64,000 bases of DNA from Metabacillus litoralis. GTDB taxonomy: Bacteria; Bacillota; Bacilli; Bacillales; Bacillaceae. The notes beneath the pieces are model-generated. The model saw only the letters and a program-made list of their open reading frames with translations, was not told the DNA's origin and did no database searches. Numbering within the stretch: the stretch's first letter is position 1; every line of letters begins with the position of its first letter. The position numbers and the translations under genes are program-made. The stretch covers positions 621,001-685,000 of the forward strand of contig NZ_CP033043.1 in assembly GCF_003667825.1 (NCBI RefSeq). Direction: 5' to 3'. Shown here piece by piece: positions 50,739 through 59,625 of the stretch.

Positions 50739-51856
50739 TGAAGAAAAAAATTTGGATAGGAATAGGCGTTTCGTGCTTAATCATTATATTAGTTGGAGTT
50801 AATGTTTTTCGAACAGTAAGTAAGGAAAATCTAACAGTTGATACAATAAAAGTTGAAGAACGTGAAATGACCGGGAATGTAATGGTTCCCGGTACACTTT
50901 CGCTAAGAAATGAGAGTTTTGTTTACTTATCCCCTGAAAGCGGTAAAGTTGCTGAGATTCTTGTAAAAGAAGGAGATAAGGTGGAAGAAGGAACACCTCT
51001 ACTTCGGTATGAGAATGAACAGCTATTATTAGAAAAAGAACAAAATGCTTTATCTCTAGAATCTTCCTACTTACGAATTAATCAGGTGGAAAGACAAATA
51101 AATGATTTGGATGAAAAAGAGGAAGAGTTGACGAAGCAAGTAGGCAAGGATGAAGCAAAAAAACAAGTTGATGCCGAAAGAGATCAATTAAAAACAGATT
51201 TAAAATTAGCTAACATCGAAGCTAGACAAGTGCTGCTTCAAAAAGAAACAATTGAGAAAAAACTGGGAGAACTTGAAGTTGTAAGTGAAATTTCTGGTAC
51301 GGTTCTTTCTATTAGTAAAGATGCATCAAAAGGAGTCACTCAAGGAGCTATTTTACACATTGCAAAACCTGATGAGCTTATTGTAAAGGGATCCATTTCT
51401 GAATATGATTCTTTAAAAATTAAGGAGAAGCAACCTGTAACATTGAGATCTGATGTTGTACCAGGAAAGGAATGGGTTGGTGTCGTTAGTAAGGTTAGTC
51501 TTCTACCGGAACAGAGTGAAAATGTAATGGGTAATGAAGAGAGTGCTGTTCAATATCCAATTGAAGTTACAATTGATGATAAAGGTATTAAAGCAAAACC
51601 AGGTTTTAAATTAATAATGGATATCCAAACAGAAAAAAGAAAAGCTCTTGCTGTTCCTTTAGAAGCTGTTAAACAGGATGCTGAAGAATATTATGTATTT
51701 GTTGTTGAAGAAGGAAAGGCGATTCGTAAAATAGTAAAAGCAGGAGCGGCAAGTGATGAGTATATGGAGATCAAAACAGGGTTAGAGACAGGAGAAAGAG
51801 TTATTGTTAGTCCTTCAAATGAACTGCAAAATAACATGGAAGTGAATGAGAAATGA
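50738..51856 (+). CDS. yknX: Membrane fusion protein YknX (HlyD/MacA type)
   Basis: This 372-residue protein has one N-terminal anchor (about 5-24), split biotinyl-lipoyl segments (VKEGDKVEEGTPLLRYEN and VVSEISGTVLSISKDASKG). Between them is an alpha-helical hairpin (about 100-180), and the beta-barrel and membrane-proximal domains follow. It should link the YknYZ ATPase-permease with the outside face of the membrane, like MacA. It is translationally coupled to yknW and overlaps yknY by four bases. Confidence 0.93.
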   Translation: MKKKIWIGIGVSCLIIILVGVNVFRTVSKENLTVDTIKVEEREMTGNVMVPGTLSLRNESFVYLSPESGKVAEILVKEGDKVEEGTPLLRYENEQLLLEKEQNALSLESSYLRINQVERQINDLDEKEEELTKQVGKDEAKKQVDAERDQLKTDLKLANIEARQVLLQKETIEKKLGELEVVSEISGTVLSISKDASKGVTQGAILHIAKPDELIVKGSISEYDSLKIKEKQPVTLRSDVVPGKEWVGVVSKVSLLPEQSENVMGNEESAVQYPIEVTIDDKGIKAKPGFKLIMDIQTEKRKALAVPLEAVKQDAEEYYVFVVEEGKAIRKIVKAGAASDEYMEIKTGLETGERVIVSPSNELQNNMEVNEK

Positions 51857-52539
51857 TTGAGTTAACTTCCATTACTAAGAGCTATAAAGTTGGACAGGAT
51901 ACATTAGATGTTCTTAAAGGAATTAGTCTAACAATTAACGAAGGTGAATTTGTAGCGATTATGGGTCCTTCTGGTTCCGGAAAATCGACACTAATGAACG
52001 TGATTGGGTGTTTAGACAACCCTACCTCGGGAACATACTTACTCGGTGATGAGGACATTTCCACTTATAAGGATGAAATGTTAGCTAGGGTACGTAATTT
52101 ATCGATAGGCTTTGTTTTCCAACAATTTCAGCTTCTTCCCCGGCTCACTGCTCTAAAAAATGTAGAGCTTCCGATGGTTTACGCCGGTTATAAGAAAAAA
52201 GAGCGTGAGGAGAGAGCAAAGCAGGCTCTTGAAAAAGTTGGGCTAGCTGAGAGGATGAATCACTTGCCCAATGAGTTATCTGGGGGACAAAAACAACGTG
52301 TTGCAATCGCGAGGTCAATTGTAAATAACCCTAAAATAATACTAGCTGACGAACCAACTGGTGCACTTGATAGTAAAACAAGCATTTCAATAATGGAGCA
52401 ATTCACACAATTAAATTTGGAGGGTACCACAGTTATACTTGTTACCCACGAACAAGAGGTAGCTGATTATGCAAAGCGAATCATAACCGTTAGAGATGGT
52501 ATCATTCTCTCAGATGTAGAGCGGAGGAGAGAAGTATGA
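51853..52539 (+). CDS. yknY: ABC ATPase YknY (MacB/LolD type)
   Basis: This 228-residue ATPase has Walker A GPSGSGKST at about residues 38-46, a Q-loop in FVFQQFQLLPRLTALKNVEL, signature LSGGQKQRVAIARS, Walker B IILADEPTGALD and the switch histidine in ILVTHEQEVA. It powers the YknZ permease. It overlaps both neighbours by four bases, so subunits should be made in fixed ratio. Confidence 0.95.
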   Translation: MIELTSITKSYKVGQDTLDVLKGISLTINEGEFVAIMGPSGSGKSTLMNVIGCLDNPTSGTYLLGDEDISTYKDEMLARVRNLSIGFVFQQFQLLPRLTALKNVELPMVYAGYKKKEREERAKQALEKVGLAERMNHLPNELSGGQKQRVAIARSIVNNPKIILADEPTGALDSKTSISIMEQFTQLNLEGTTVILVTHEQEVADYAKRIITVRDGIILSDVERRREV

Positions 52540-53729
52540 GCTTACTTGAAAATGTAAAGATGGCATTAAGTTCAGTTTTAGCTCATAAATTGCGGTCCAT
52601 TTTAACGATGCTCGGAATTATTATAGGTGTGGCATCCGTTATTTTAGTTGTTGCCATCGGTCAAGGTGGAGAGCAATTACTAAAAACTTCAATAACTGGT
52701 CCTGGTAATACGATTGAAGTTTATTACGAACCAAGTGAAGAAGAATTAATGTCAAACCCAAATGCCTATATGAATGCTGCCTTTACTCAAGAAGATGTTC
52801 ATTCACTAAGTAATATACCAGAAGTGAAAAAAGTGGTAGCTGCTTCATCAGAATACTTTTCAACAAGATATCAGGAAGAAACAGCCGATACTAGTGTTTA
52901 CGGTATAAACCAAGCCTATATGGAAGTAAATAACTTGAAAGTTGAATCAGGAAGAAATCTGGTTGAAGCAGATTTTATTGGAGGCACACGTGTAGGGGTT
53001 ATTAGCTCAGAATTGAAAAAGGAAATGTTTGATAAAAATGAGCCGTTAGGTGAAGTTGTTTGGATTAATGGTCAACCGATTGAAATTATAGGAGTATTAG
53101 AGAAGCCAGAAGGTTTATTCGCATTCGGGGCGATGGAAGTATATGTACCATGGAATACATTTCGGAACTCTTTTGGAAAAAATGAATATAATTCAATTAC
53201 TTTACAGGCTATAAATGCAGATGTAATGAAAGAGGTTGGAGAAAAGGCAACAACTCTTTTAAATACAACTCATAATACAGATGATTCTTATAAAGTGTTT
53301 AATATGGAAGAAATGGCAGAAGGAATTGGTCAAATCACAACCATTATGACGTTAATCATTGGATCAATTGCAGGCATCTCACTTGTAGTCGGGGGAATTG
53401 GTGTGATGAATATCATGCTTGTTTCCGTAACTGAGCGAACAAAAGAAATCGGAATAAGAAAGGCATTAGGTGCAACAAAGCGTCAAATTCTTACTCAATT
53501 TCTAATTGAATCGGTCACCCTTACTCTTATAGGTGGAATTATCGGAATTTTATTAGGAGCAGTAGCAGCAAATGTTGTATCAATCTTTGCTGGATGGCCA
53601 CCTCTCATTTCATGGCAGGTTGTTTTAGGAGGGTTAATATTTTCAATGGTTATTGGAATTGTATTTGGAATGTTACCTGCGAATAAAGCGGCCCGCTTAA
53701 GTCCAATTGAATCTTTACGATATGAATAA
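52536..53729 (+). CDS. yknZ: MacB-type permease YknZ
   Basis: This 397-residue FtsX/MacB permease has one N-terminal helix (about 17-40), a large extracellular domain (about 45-265), and three helices at the C-terminus containing GGIGVMNIMLVSVTERTKEI and GIRKALGATKRQIL. Mechanotransmission rather than transport through the membrane is typical for the family. With YknWXY it makes the SdpC-defence complex known from B. subtilis. The operon ends at a strong terminator. Confidence 0.95.
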   Translation: MSLLENVKMALSSVLAHKLRSILTMLGIIIGVASVILVVAIGQGGEQLLKTSITGPGNTIEVYYEPSEEELMSNPNAYMNAAFTQEDVHSLSNIPEVKKVVAASSEYFSTRYQEETADTSVYGINQAYMEVNNLKVESGRNLVEADFIGGTRVGVISSELKKEMFDKNEPLGEVVWINGQPIEIIGVLEKPEGLFAFGAMEVYVPWNTFRNSFGKNEYNSITLQAINADVMKEVGEKATTLLNTTHNTDDSYKVFNMEEMAEGIGQITTIMTLIIGSIAGISLVVGGIGVMNIMLVSVTERTKEIGIRKALGATKRQILTQFLIESVTLTLIGGIIGILLGAVAANVVSIFAGWPPLISWQVVLGGLIFSMVIGIVFGMLPANKAARLSPIESLRYE

Positions 53730-53739
53730 CATTTTATTT

Positions 53740-53772
53740 ACCTCCCATTAGTTGTTTATGGGAGGTTTTTTA
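53740..53772 (+). terminator. Rho-independent terminator of yknWXYZ
   Basis: ACCTCCCAT and ATGGGAGGT form a 9-bp stem around a 9-nt loop, followed by T residues. Confidence 0.92.
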
Positions 53773-53928
53773 TTATATTTATCTTGAAATGCAGAGACTG
53801 ATTTAACTAATACAATCGAATTCTTTAAAAAACAATCAATTTCATTCACCTATAATGAATTTTTACTATTATTTTATTAAAATATCATTCGGTGTATGAA
53901 TGTTTTTGAAAGAGTTGTATGTATATAG

Positions 53929-53968
53929 TGATAAAAAGTGATAGTTTTTGATAAAATATGATTGATTT
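53929..53968 (+). promoter_or_regulatory. Four TGAT repeats with exact 10-bp spacing
   Basis: TGATAAAAAG, TGATAGTTTT, TGATAAAATA and TGATTGATTT run head to tail at 53929, 53939, 53949 and 53959, directly before and into the -35 of the fruRKA promoter. One helical turn per unit puts all TGAT tracts on one DNA face. FruR is the obvious candidate to bind them. Confidence 0.65.
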
Positions 53969-53990
53969 TGGTTGGAGATGAAAGTATAAT
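53962..53990 (+). promoter_or_regulatory. fruRKA promoter
   Basis: TTGATT (53962-53967) and a perfect TATAAT (53985-53990) are 17 bases apart. The start point should be near 53997. Confidence 0.72.
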
Positions 53991-54008
53991 GAAAAAGTAA
54001 GCAGAGGA

Positions 54009-54022
54009 TGTATTCGCTTACA
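54009..54022 (+). promoter_or_regulatory. CRE-like site in the fruR leader
   Basis: TGTATTCGCTTACA matches 12 of 14 CRE positions and lies just after the expected start point. A GTAAGC/GCTTAC dyad also spans 53998-54021. Confidence 0.4.
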
Positions 54023-54044
54023 AAAAATTAGGAGGTGTTGTTAG

Positions 54045-54800
54045 TTGTTAACACCTGAACGTCATCGACTAATTCTTGATCTTTTAAAAGAAAGACATTC
54101 TGTGAAAATACATGAACTTGTCGACTTAACTAACACATCAGAGTCAACAATTCGTCGAGACTTAACACAACTGGAAGAAGATAAATATTTAAAACGAATT
54201 CATGGCGGTGCAGCACTTTTACAAGGAAAGTTAAAGGAACCAAATGTTAGTGAAAAATCTGCCAAAAACCTTCAACAAAAGAAAGTGATTGCAGCTGAAG
54301 CAGCTTCTCTTGTAGAAGAAGGAGATTGTATTTTTTTAGATGCAGGTACAACAACACTACAAATGGTTGAATATTTATCACCTGAAAAAGAAATTGTCGT
54401 TGTAACTAATGGACTAACTGTTATTGAACCGCTTTTAAGCAAAGGTATAAAAACATATTTAATAGGTGGATTTTTAAAGCCATCCACTGGTGCTATGATT
54501 GGACGCGGTGCTTTAACGGCATTAGAACAATACCGTTTTGATAAATGCTTTTTAGGAGTAAATGGCATACATGTTGAGTTAGGTTATACAACACCTGATC
54601 CAGAAGAAGCAGCAATGAAAATGACAGCGCTAAAGCTTTCAAGAGAAAAATATGTTTTAGCTGATTATTCCAAATTTGGAGAAATTGCATTTTCAAGAAT
54701 TGCTCAGCTTTCAGAAGCAAAGATTATAACGGATGAAGGGGAAGATGAAGTCCTTTATCCATATACAAAAAATACAGCAATAAAGGTAGTGAATACATGA
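54045..54800 (+). CDS. fruR: DeoR-family regulator FruR of fructose genes
   Basis: This 251-residue DeoR-type regulator has the N-terminal helix-turn-helix (HELVDLTNTSESTIRRDLTQ at about 21-40, then LKRIHGGA) and a sugar-phosphate-binding domain with DCIFLDAGTTT, TNGLTV and GGFLKPSTGAMIG. It begins at TTG 54045, 8 bases after AGGAGGT. It likely senses fructose-1-phosphate and controls its own operon through the phased TGAT repeats upstream. fruK overlaps its stop codon. Confidence 0.94.
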   Translation: MLTPERHRLILDLLKERHSVKIHELVDLTNTSESTIRRDLTQLEEDKYLKRIHGGAALLQGKLKEPNVSEKSAKNLQQKKVIAAEAASLVEEGDCIFLDAGTTTLQMVEYLSPEKEIVVVTNGLTVIEPLLSKGIKTYLIGGFLKPSTGAMIGRGALTALEQYRFDKCFLGVNGIHVELGYTTPDPEEAAMKMTALKLSREKYVLADYSKFGEIAFSRIAQLSEAKIITDEGEDEVLYPYTKNTAIKVVNT

Positions 54801-55708
54801 TTTATACCGTGACATTGAATCCATCAGTTGATTACATCGTAAGAGTTGAACAATTTGAGCTAGGATCGTTAAACCGTACATCGGAAGATTCAAAATTTCC
54901 TGGTGGTAAAGGGATTAATGTATCACGTGTGTTGAAACGATTAGGTGTTGAATCTAACGCATTAGGTTTTATAGGTGGTTTTACCGGTTCTTTTGTAGCA
55001 GATTTTCTATCTGGAGAGAATATTCAACACAACTTTATAAACGTTTCTGGTGATACGAGAATAAACGTTAAGCTAAAAACTGACGTTGAGACAGAGATAA
55101 ATGGAGTAGGACCTAGTGTGTCAGAAGAACAGCTAAATCAGTTTTTAAAATTGTTTCAGCATATGAATCAAGACGATATTGTTCTTTTAGCAGGTAGTAT
55201 TCCAGGGACATTACCAACATCTATCTATCAAAAAATCATGACTATTTGTAAAGAGAAAGAGATAAAAGTAGTCGCAGATGTTTCTGGTGATGCGCTAAAA
55301 GAAGTTGTATCTGAAAAGCCATTCTTAATCAAACCAAATCATCATGAATTAGGGGAATTGTTTGAAACAAACATTCAATCTGTGGAAGATGCACATAAAT
55401 ATGCGAAGCAGCTTGTTCAACAAGGTGTAAAGCATGTAATTGTCTCAATGGCTGGTGAAGGGGCACTTCTAGTTACAGATGAAATCGGTTATGTAGCAAA
55501 TGTACCAAAAGGAAAGGTGTTAAATTCTGTTGGTGCCGGTGATTCAGTTGTTGGTGGATTTTTAGGTGCTTTCTCCGAAAATAAATCGTTGGAAGAAGCG
55601 TTTAAGATTGGTGTTGCTTCAGGCAGTGCAACAGCCTTCTCACTTGAGCTTTGCACAAAAAAAGAAGTAGAAGAGTTATTACCTCAAATAGAAGTAGTCA
55701 AAATATAG
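54797..55708 (+). CDS. fruK: 1-phosphofructokinase FruK
   Basis: FruK phosphorylates fructose-1-phosphate to fructose-1,6-bisphosphate. The 303-residue PfkB/ribokinase-fold protein opens MIYTVTLNPSVDYIVRVEQF, has SKFPGGKGINVSRVLKRLG and the second signature VGAGDSVVGGF with the catalytic aspartate at about residue 248. It overlaps fruR by four bases (ATGA) and precedes fruA by 13 bases, so the three genes form one operon as in B. subtilis. Confidence 0.96.
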   Translation: MIYTVTLNPSVDYIVRVEQFELGSLNRTSEDSKFPGGKGINVSRVLKRLGVESNALGFIGGFTGSFVADFLSGENIQHNFINVSGDTRINVKLKTDVETEINGVGPSVSEEQLNQFLKLFQHMNQDDIVLLAGSIPGTLPTSIYQKIMTICKEKEIKVVADVSGDALKEVVSEKPFLIKPNHHELGELFETNIQSVEDAHKYAKQLVQQGVKHVIVSMAGEGALLVTDEIGYVANVPKGKVLNSVGAGDSVVGGFLGAFSENKSLEEAFKIGVASGSATAFSLELCTKKEVEELLPQIEVVKI

Positions 55709-55721
55709 AGGGGGAAAAAAG

Positions 55722-57587
55722 ATGAGGATAACAGAAGTATTAACAAAAAGGACAATAAAATTAGAAATCCAATCAACGTCAAAGGGCGACGTTGTAAAAG
55801 AATTAGTTGATGTTCTAGATCGTGCTGGTAAGCTTTCAAACAAAGAGTCTTATGAGCAAGCAGTATTAAATCGTGAAAAACAAAGTACAACAGGAATTGG
55901 TGATGGTATTGCGATTCCTCATGCTAAAACAAATGCAGTGAAAGAACCTGCTATTGTGTTTGGACGTTCAACAAATGGTGTGGATTATGAGTCATTAGAT
56001 GGCCAGCCAAGTTACTTGTTTTTCATGATTGCTGCTCCAGAGGGCGCAAACAATACCCACTTAGAAGCATTGTCAAAACTCTCAAGTATATTAATGAAGC
56101 AAGAAGTAAGAGATCAGTTACTACAAGCAAAAACAGAGGATGAAGTGTTGGCGATTATCGACCAATATGATGTTCAAGAAGATGAGAATGTAGCTGTGTC
56201 ATCCGAAGGGAAAATAGGTAAAATATTAGCTGTTACTGCATGTCCAACGGGTATTGCTCATACGTATATGGCAGCAGATGCATTAAAAGAAAAAGCAAAA
56301 GAGCTGAACTTATCGTTAAAAGTAGAAACGAATGGTTCCGGTGGAGCTAAAAATGTTTTAACTCCTGCAGAAATTGAAGAAGCCACAGCAATTATCGTAG
56401 CTGCAGATAAACAAGTAGAAATGGAACGTTTTAAAGGTAAGCATGTGATCATTGTTCCAGTTGCTGATGGTATTCGTAAAACAAAAGAATTATTAGATCG
56501 TGCTGTGAATCAAGATGCTCCAATTTATCAAGGAAGTGGAGAGTCGAAAAAAGAAGATCGCAGTGGTGAAAGAACTGGATTTTATAAGCACTTAATGAAC
56601 GGTGTATCTAATATGTTACCGTTTGTTGTAGGTGGCGGTATCTTAATTGCCTTATCGTTCATGTTTGGAATTCATGCATCAGATCCTAATGACCCTTCAC
56701 ATAACGCCTTTGCTGAAGCATTGAGCACAATTGGTGGCGGAAATGCATTTGGATTAATGATTCCTGTATTAGCTGGATTCATTGCATTAAGTATTGCAGA
56801 CCGTCCAGGTTTAGCACCAGGTATGGTTGGTGGATTTATGGCTGCTCAAGGTGGCGCAGGCTTCTTGGGTGGATTAATTGCTGGTTTCTTAGCAGGTTAT
56901 ATTGTTGTACTTTTAAAGAAACTTTTATCTGGTATGCCAGCTTCTTTAGAAGGTATTAAGCCCGTTCTGTTATATCCGGTTTTAAGTATATTCACTGTTG
57001 GAATGATCATGTTCTTTGTAGTAAATAAACCTGTAAGTGCATTAAATGGTGTGATTAGTGACTTCTTAGGCAACTTAGGTACAGGAAACTTAATACTTCT
57101 AGGCTTACTGTTAGGCGGTATGATGGCAGTAGATATGGGTGGTCCAATCAATAAAGCTGCTTTCACATTTGGTATTGCAATGATTGATGCTGGAAACTTT
57201 GCTCCGCATGCTGCAGTTATGGCAGGTGGTATGGTTCCTCCACTAGGAATTGCATTAGCTACTACTTTATTCAAAAATAAATTTACAAAACGTGAACGTG
57301 AAGCAGGTATTACTTGTTATATTATGGGTGCTTCATTTATTACAGAAGGCGCTATTCCTTTTGCAGCAGCCGATCCAGGTCGTGTTATTCCTTCCATTAT
57401 TACTGGTTCTGCAGTAGCTGGAGCTTTAGCAATGTTCTTCGGAAATGGATTACGCGCTCCACACGGCGGTGCATTTGTTATTCCTTTAGTTGAAGGTAAC
57501 CCAGTTTTATATTTACTAGCTATAGTAATTGGTGCAGTAGTTACTGCATTAATGCTTGGGATTTTAAAGAAGCGTGTTACTGAATAA
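55722..57587 (+). CDS. fruA: Fructose PTS transporter EIIABC (FruA)
   Basis: This single-chain PTS permease imports fructose as fructose-1-phosphate. Domains in order are EIIA (about 1-150, active histidine in IGDGIAIPHAKT), EIIB (about 168-265, active cysteine in TACPTGIAHTYMAADAL) and EIIC (about 285-615, with about eight or more helices, GGGILIALSFMFG and APHGGAFVIPL). 621 residues is the usual length. AGAGGGGG precedes ATG 55722. A strong terminator closes the operon. Confidence 0.96.
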   Translation: MRITEVLTKRTIKLEIQSTSKGDVVKELVDVLDRAGKLSNKESYEQAVLNREKQSTTGIGDGIAIPHAKTNAVKEPAIVFGRSTNGVDYESLDGQPSYLFFMIAAPEGANNTHLEALSKLSSILMKQEVRDQLLQAKTEDEVLAIIDQYDVQEDENVAVSSEGKIGKILAVTACPTGIAHTYMAADALKEKAKELNLSLKVETNGSGGAKNVLTPAEIEEATAIIVAADKQVEMERFKGKHVIIVPVADGIRKTKELLDRAVNQDAPIYQGSGESKKEDRSGERTGFYKHLMNGVSNMLPFVVGGGILIALSFMFGIHASDPNDPSHNAFAEALSTIGGGNAFGLMIPVLAGFIALSIADRPGLAPGMVGGFMAAQGGAGFLGGLIAGFLAGYIVVLLKKLLSGMPASLEGIKPVLLYPVLSIFTVGMIMFFVVNKPVSALNGVISDFLGNLGTGNLILLGLLLGGMMAVDMGGPINKAAFTFGIAMIDAGNFAPHAAVMAGGMVPPLGIALATTLFKNKFTKREREAGITCYIMGASFITEGAIPFAAADPGRVIPSIITGSAVAGALAMFFGNGLRAPHGGAFVIPLVEGNPVLYLLAIVIGAVVTALMLGILKKRVTE

Positions 57588-57602
57588 AAGAATGTAATTA
57601 AT

Positions 57603-57648
57603 AAAGCTGACTGATTTTTAGTTTACTAGAAATCAGTCAGCTTTTTTT
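57603..57648 (+). terminator. Rho-independent terminator of fruRKA
   Basis: AAAGCTGACTGATTT and AAATCAGTCAGCTTT form a perfect 15-bp stem around a 12-nt loop, followed by T residues. Confidence 0.95.
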
Positions 57649-57814
57649 ATAAGCGAGTTAATTTCATAATTATGACACTTAAATCAAAAAACGAACATTT
57701 TTCTTCATCTTGAACATGTTAGTAAACAATACGCGGATAAAAACATGATTAAATGTGAAATTCATACGTTTTTTGGTAACAAATGATACATTATGAAATT
57801 GATTCAAGTAAAGT

Positions 57815-57840
57815 GATTAAAAGTGAAAAAAGTTGGGTAA
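57815..57840 (+). promoter_or_regulatory. SigB-like promoter of ohr
   Basis: GATTAA-N14-GGGTAA is near the general-stress SigB consensus GTTTAA-N13-15-GGGWAW and lies 46 bases before the ohr start. B. subtilis ohrB is SigB dependent. Confidence 0.45.
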
Positions 57841-57885
57841 ATAAAAGTAGTAGAGAAAAAGCTAGAATTGAAAGGTGGAATAAAC

Positions 57886-58308
57886 TTGTCAAAACCATTA
57901 TTTACATCAACAGTAAAAGCAGTCGGTGGACGAGATGGCAGAGTTGAGTCATCTGATGGCAATATCAATTTACAATTAGCAATGCCAGGTTCACCTAGAG
58001 CCAAGGAAATCCCTGAAGCAACAAATCCTGAGCAATTATTTGCGGCTGGTTATTCTGCATGCTTTGACGGTGCGTTACAATTAATGGCAAAAAAAGAAAA
58101 CGTGAGCTTTGAGTCTGAAGTTACGGCAAATGTTAGTCTCCTAAAGGACGAGTCTGATGATGGTTTTAAACTTGGTGTTACGTTACAAGTAAAAGGGACA
58201 GGTATTGAAAAGGACAAGCTTCAAGAATTGGTTGAGAAAGCACATGGATTTTGTCCATATTCAAAAGCAACAAGAGGAAATATTGAAGTGGAACTAGAGG
58301 TAGAATAA
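57886..58308 (+). CDS. ohr: Organic hydroperoxide resistance protein, Ohr type
   Basis: This 140-residue Ohr/OsmC-fold thiol peroxidase has both active cysteines: the peroxidatic one in AAGYSACFDGAL (about residue 54) and the resolving one in HGFCPYSKATRGN (about 119). The N-terminal LFTSTVKAVGGRDGRV is typical. TTG 57886 (MSKPLFTS) has AAAGGTGG upstream; an earlier TTG at 57868 overlaps that site. B. subtilis has OhrA (OhrR-controlled) and OhrB (SigB-controlled). No OhrR operator is seen here, so this copy looks OhrB-like. Confidence 0.93.
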   Translation: MSKPLFTSTVKAVGGRDGRVESSDGNINLQLAMPGSPRAKEIPEATNPEQLFAAGYSACFDGALQLMAKKENVSFESEVTANVSLLKDESDDGFKLGVTLQVKGTGIEKDKLQELVEKAHGFCPYSKATRGNIEVELEVE

Positions 58309-58363
58309 GAAGTTACCTTTAATAGTAAAGATTTCATCAACTAAATAAACAAAATATTATTTC

Positions 58364-58409
58364 TAATCCCCGGTGAATTTTCCATTCACTCGGGGATTAA
58401 TTGTTTTTA
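58364..58409 (+). terminator. Rho-independent terminator of ohr
   Basis: TAATCCCCG pairs with CGGGGATTA, with an inner TGAAT/ATTCA stem, and TTGTTTTTAT follows. Confidence 0.88.
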
Positions 58410-58490
58410 TAGAAATTGTATATTTATTGGCAAAATATCCATATAAAAAGGTATAATGATAAAAGAGCAATGTAATTTAGGAGGATCTTC

Positions 58491-59051
58491 ATGTCACAAA
58501 CAGAAACAGAAACAACGAAGTCAAAGATGTGGGAATGGACAAAGGCCATTGTGCTAGCGGTTGGACTAGCTATGATTATTCGTATTTTTTTATTTGAACC
58601 ATATCTTGTAGAAGGATCTTCAATGGATCCAACACTACATGATGGGGATCGTCTTTTTGTTAATAAAACGTTAAAATTTATTGGTGAGATCGATAAAGGT
58701 GATATTGTTATTATTGATGGCAAAGAAGAAAACATTCGCTATGTAAAACGTGTAATAGGTGTCCCTGGAGATAAGGTCAGTGCGCAAGATGGAAAAGTGT
58801 ATGTAAACGGAACGGTTATAGAGGAACCATATCTTAATAGTAATGAAAAGGAAGCAGAGAGTATAGGAATTGACTTAACGGATGATTTTGAAGAGATAGA
58901 GGTACCGAACGGTAACTATTTTGTTATGGGAGATAACCGACTAAATAGTATGGATAGTCGAAACGGTCTAGGTTTAATTGAAAAAGATCGTATTTTGGGT
59001 AAGTCTGAATTTATCTTTTTCCCATTTGATCATTTGAGTAAAACAGAATAG
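58491..59051 (+). CDS. sipT: Type I signal peptidase (SipT/SipS type)
   Basis: This 186-residue membrane protease cleaves signal peptides outside the membrane. It has one N-terminal helix (about 16-36), the catalytic serine in VEGSSMDPTLHDGD (about residue 44), the catalytic lysine in RYVKRVIGVPGD (about 84) and the box E motif GDNRLNSMDSR. B. subtilis sipT also follows the fru operon, which supports the symbol over sipS. AGGAGG precedes ATG 58491. Confidence 0.94.
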   Translation: MSQTETETTKSKMWEWTKAIVLAVGLAMIIRIFLFEPYLVEGSSMDPTLHDGDRLFVNKTLKFIGEIDKGDIVIIDGKEENIRYVKRVIGVPGDKVSAQDGKVYVNGTVIEEPYLNSNEKEAESIGIDLTDDFEEIEVPNGNYFVMGDNRLNSMDSRNGLGLIEKDRILGKSEFIFFPFDHLSKTE

Positions 59052-59062
59052 TTCATGCAACG

Positions 59063-59122
59063 AAGGGTTGACTCAAAAGGTTCATAAAATAACGACTTTT
59101 GAGCAGCCTTTCTTTATTTTTG
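59063..59122 (+). terminator. Rho-independent terminator of sipT
   Basis: AAGGGTTGACTCAAAAG pairs with CTTTTGAGCAGCCTT with small irregularities, and a T-rich tract follows. Confidence 0.75.
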
Positions 59123-59328
59123 TGTAGAAACAAATAACAAGGATATTTTAATGAAAAAGAGGTATCTCTTCCCCTTACTTTGTATCCATTTTTCTCTTTT
59201 TCTTTATTTCTGTATTTGTTTAAAGTTTTGTGCAGCGCAAAGATGCCCTCATTCAATCGTGTTTTTTGAAGTGTTTGTTCTTGACTAAATGAAGATTGTT
59301 GCAGATAAATATTATTTTAAATTGATAG

Positions 59329-59456
59329 TGGAATGGAGCGGAAGACACTTGACTCCTGCGGGAGGTAGAGGAAAGGCTGAGATCCCGCAGGCGAAGCCGA
59401 GGAGGCTCAGCTTGCTCCCCGCGGAAAGCAAGTGTCTGGAGCGCGATGGAACGAAC
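59329..59456. repeat. GC-rich structured intergenic repeat of Bacillaceae type
   Basis: About 128 bp that are clearly richer in GC than the surroundings. It holds nested dyads: GACACTTG/CAAGTGTC near the ends, CCTGCGGGA/TCCCGCAGG, GCTGAG/CTCAGC and CTTGC/GCAAG. Near-identical stretches (GACTCCTGCGGGA, CCGCGGAAAGCAAGTGTC) are, as I remember them, scattered between genes in many Bacillaceae genomes. It has no transposase and no supported ORF. It occupies the middle of the 574-bp gap between sipT and the next gene. Confidence 0.75.
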
Positions 59457-59485
59457 CAGTTTTATAGTTAATTTTATTATTTTTT

Positions 59486-59540
59486 AAAAAAGGCTAACCT
59501 AAAGGTCTAAAATCTAGACTTTTGGGTCAGCCTCTTTTTA
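59486..59540. terminator. Isolated terminator-like hairpin
   Basis: AAAAAAGGCTAACCTAAAGG pairs imperfectly with TTTTGGGTCAGCCTCTTTTT. The inner TCTA/TAGA arms complete a long stem with A and T arms on both sides. No gene lies just upstream, so it may shield the next gene or end a transcript from the repeat. Confidence 0.6.
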
Positions 59541-59625
59541 AAGTTATCTTCCATATCTTTGTAACATTTCATACTTTTAAGCGACTACATATATAAGTCA
59601 AACACGACAAAGGAAGTGTTAAAAG

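Noticed and set aside
59053..59256. Minus-strand 67-residue ORF after sipT
   Set aside because: It overlaps the sipT terminator and has low-complexity basic sequence without a ribosome site.
59289..59471. 60-residue ORF across the GC-rich repeat
   Set aside because: It is only an open frame in a structured repeat, with no ribosome site or homology I can see.
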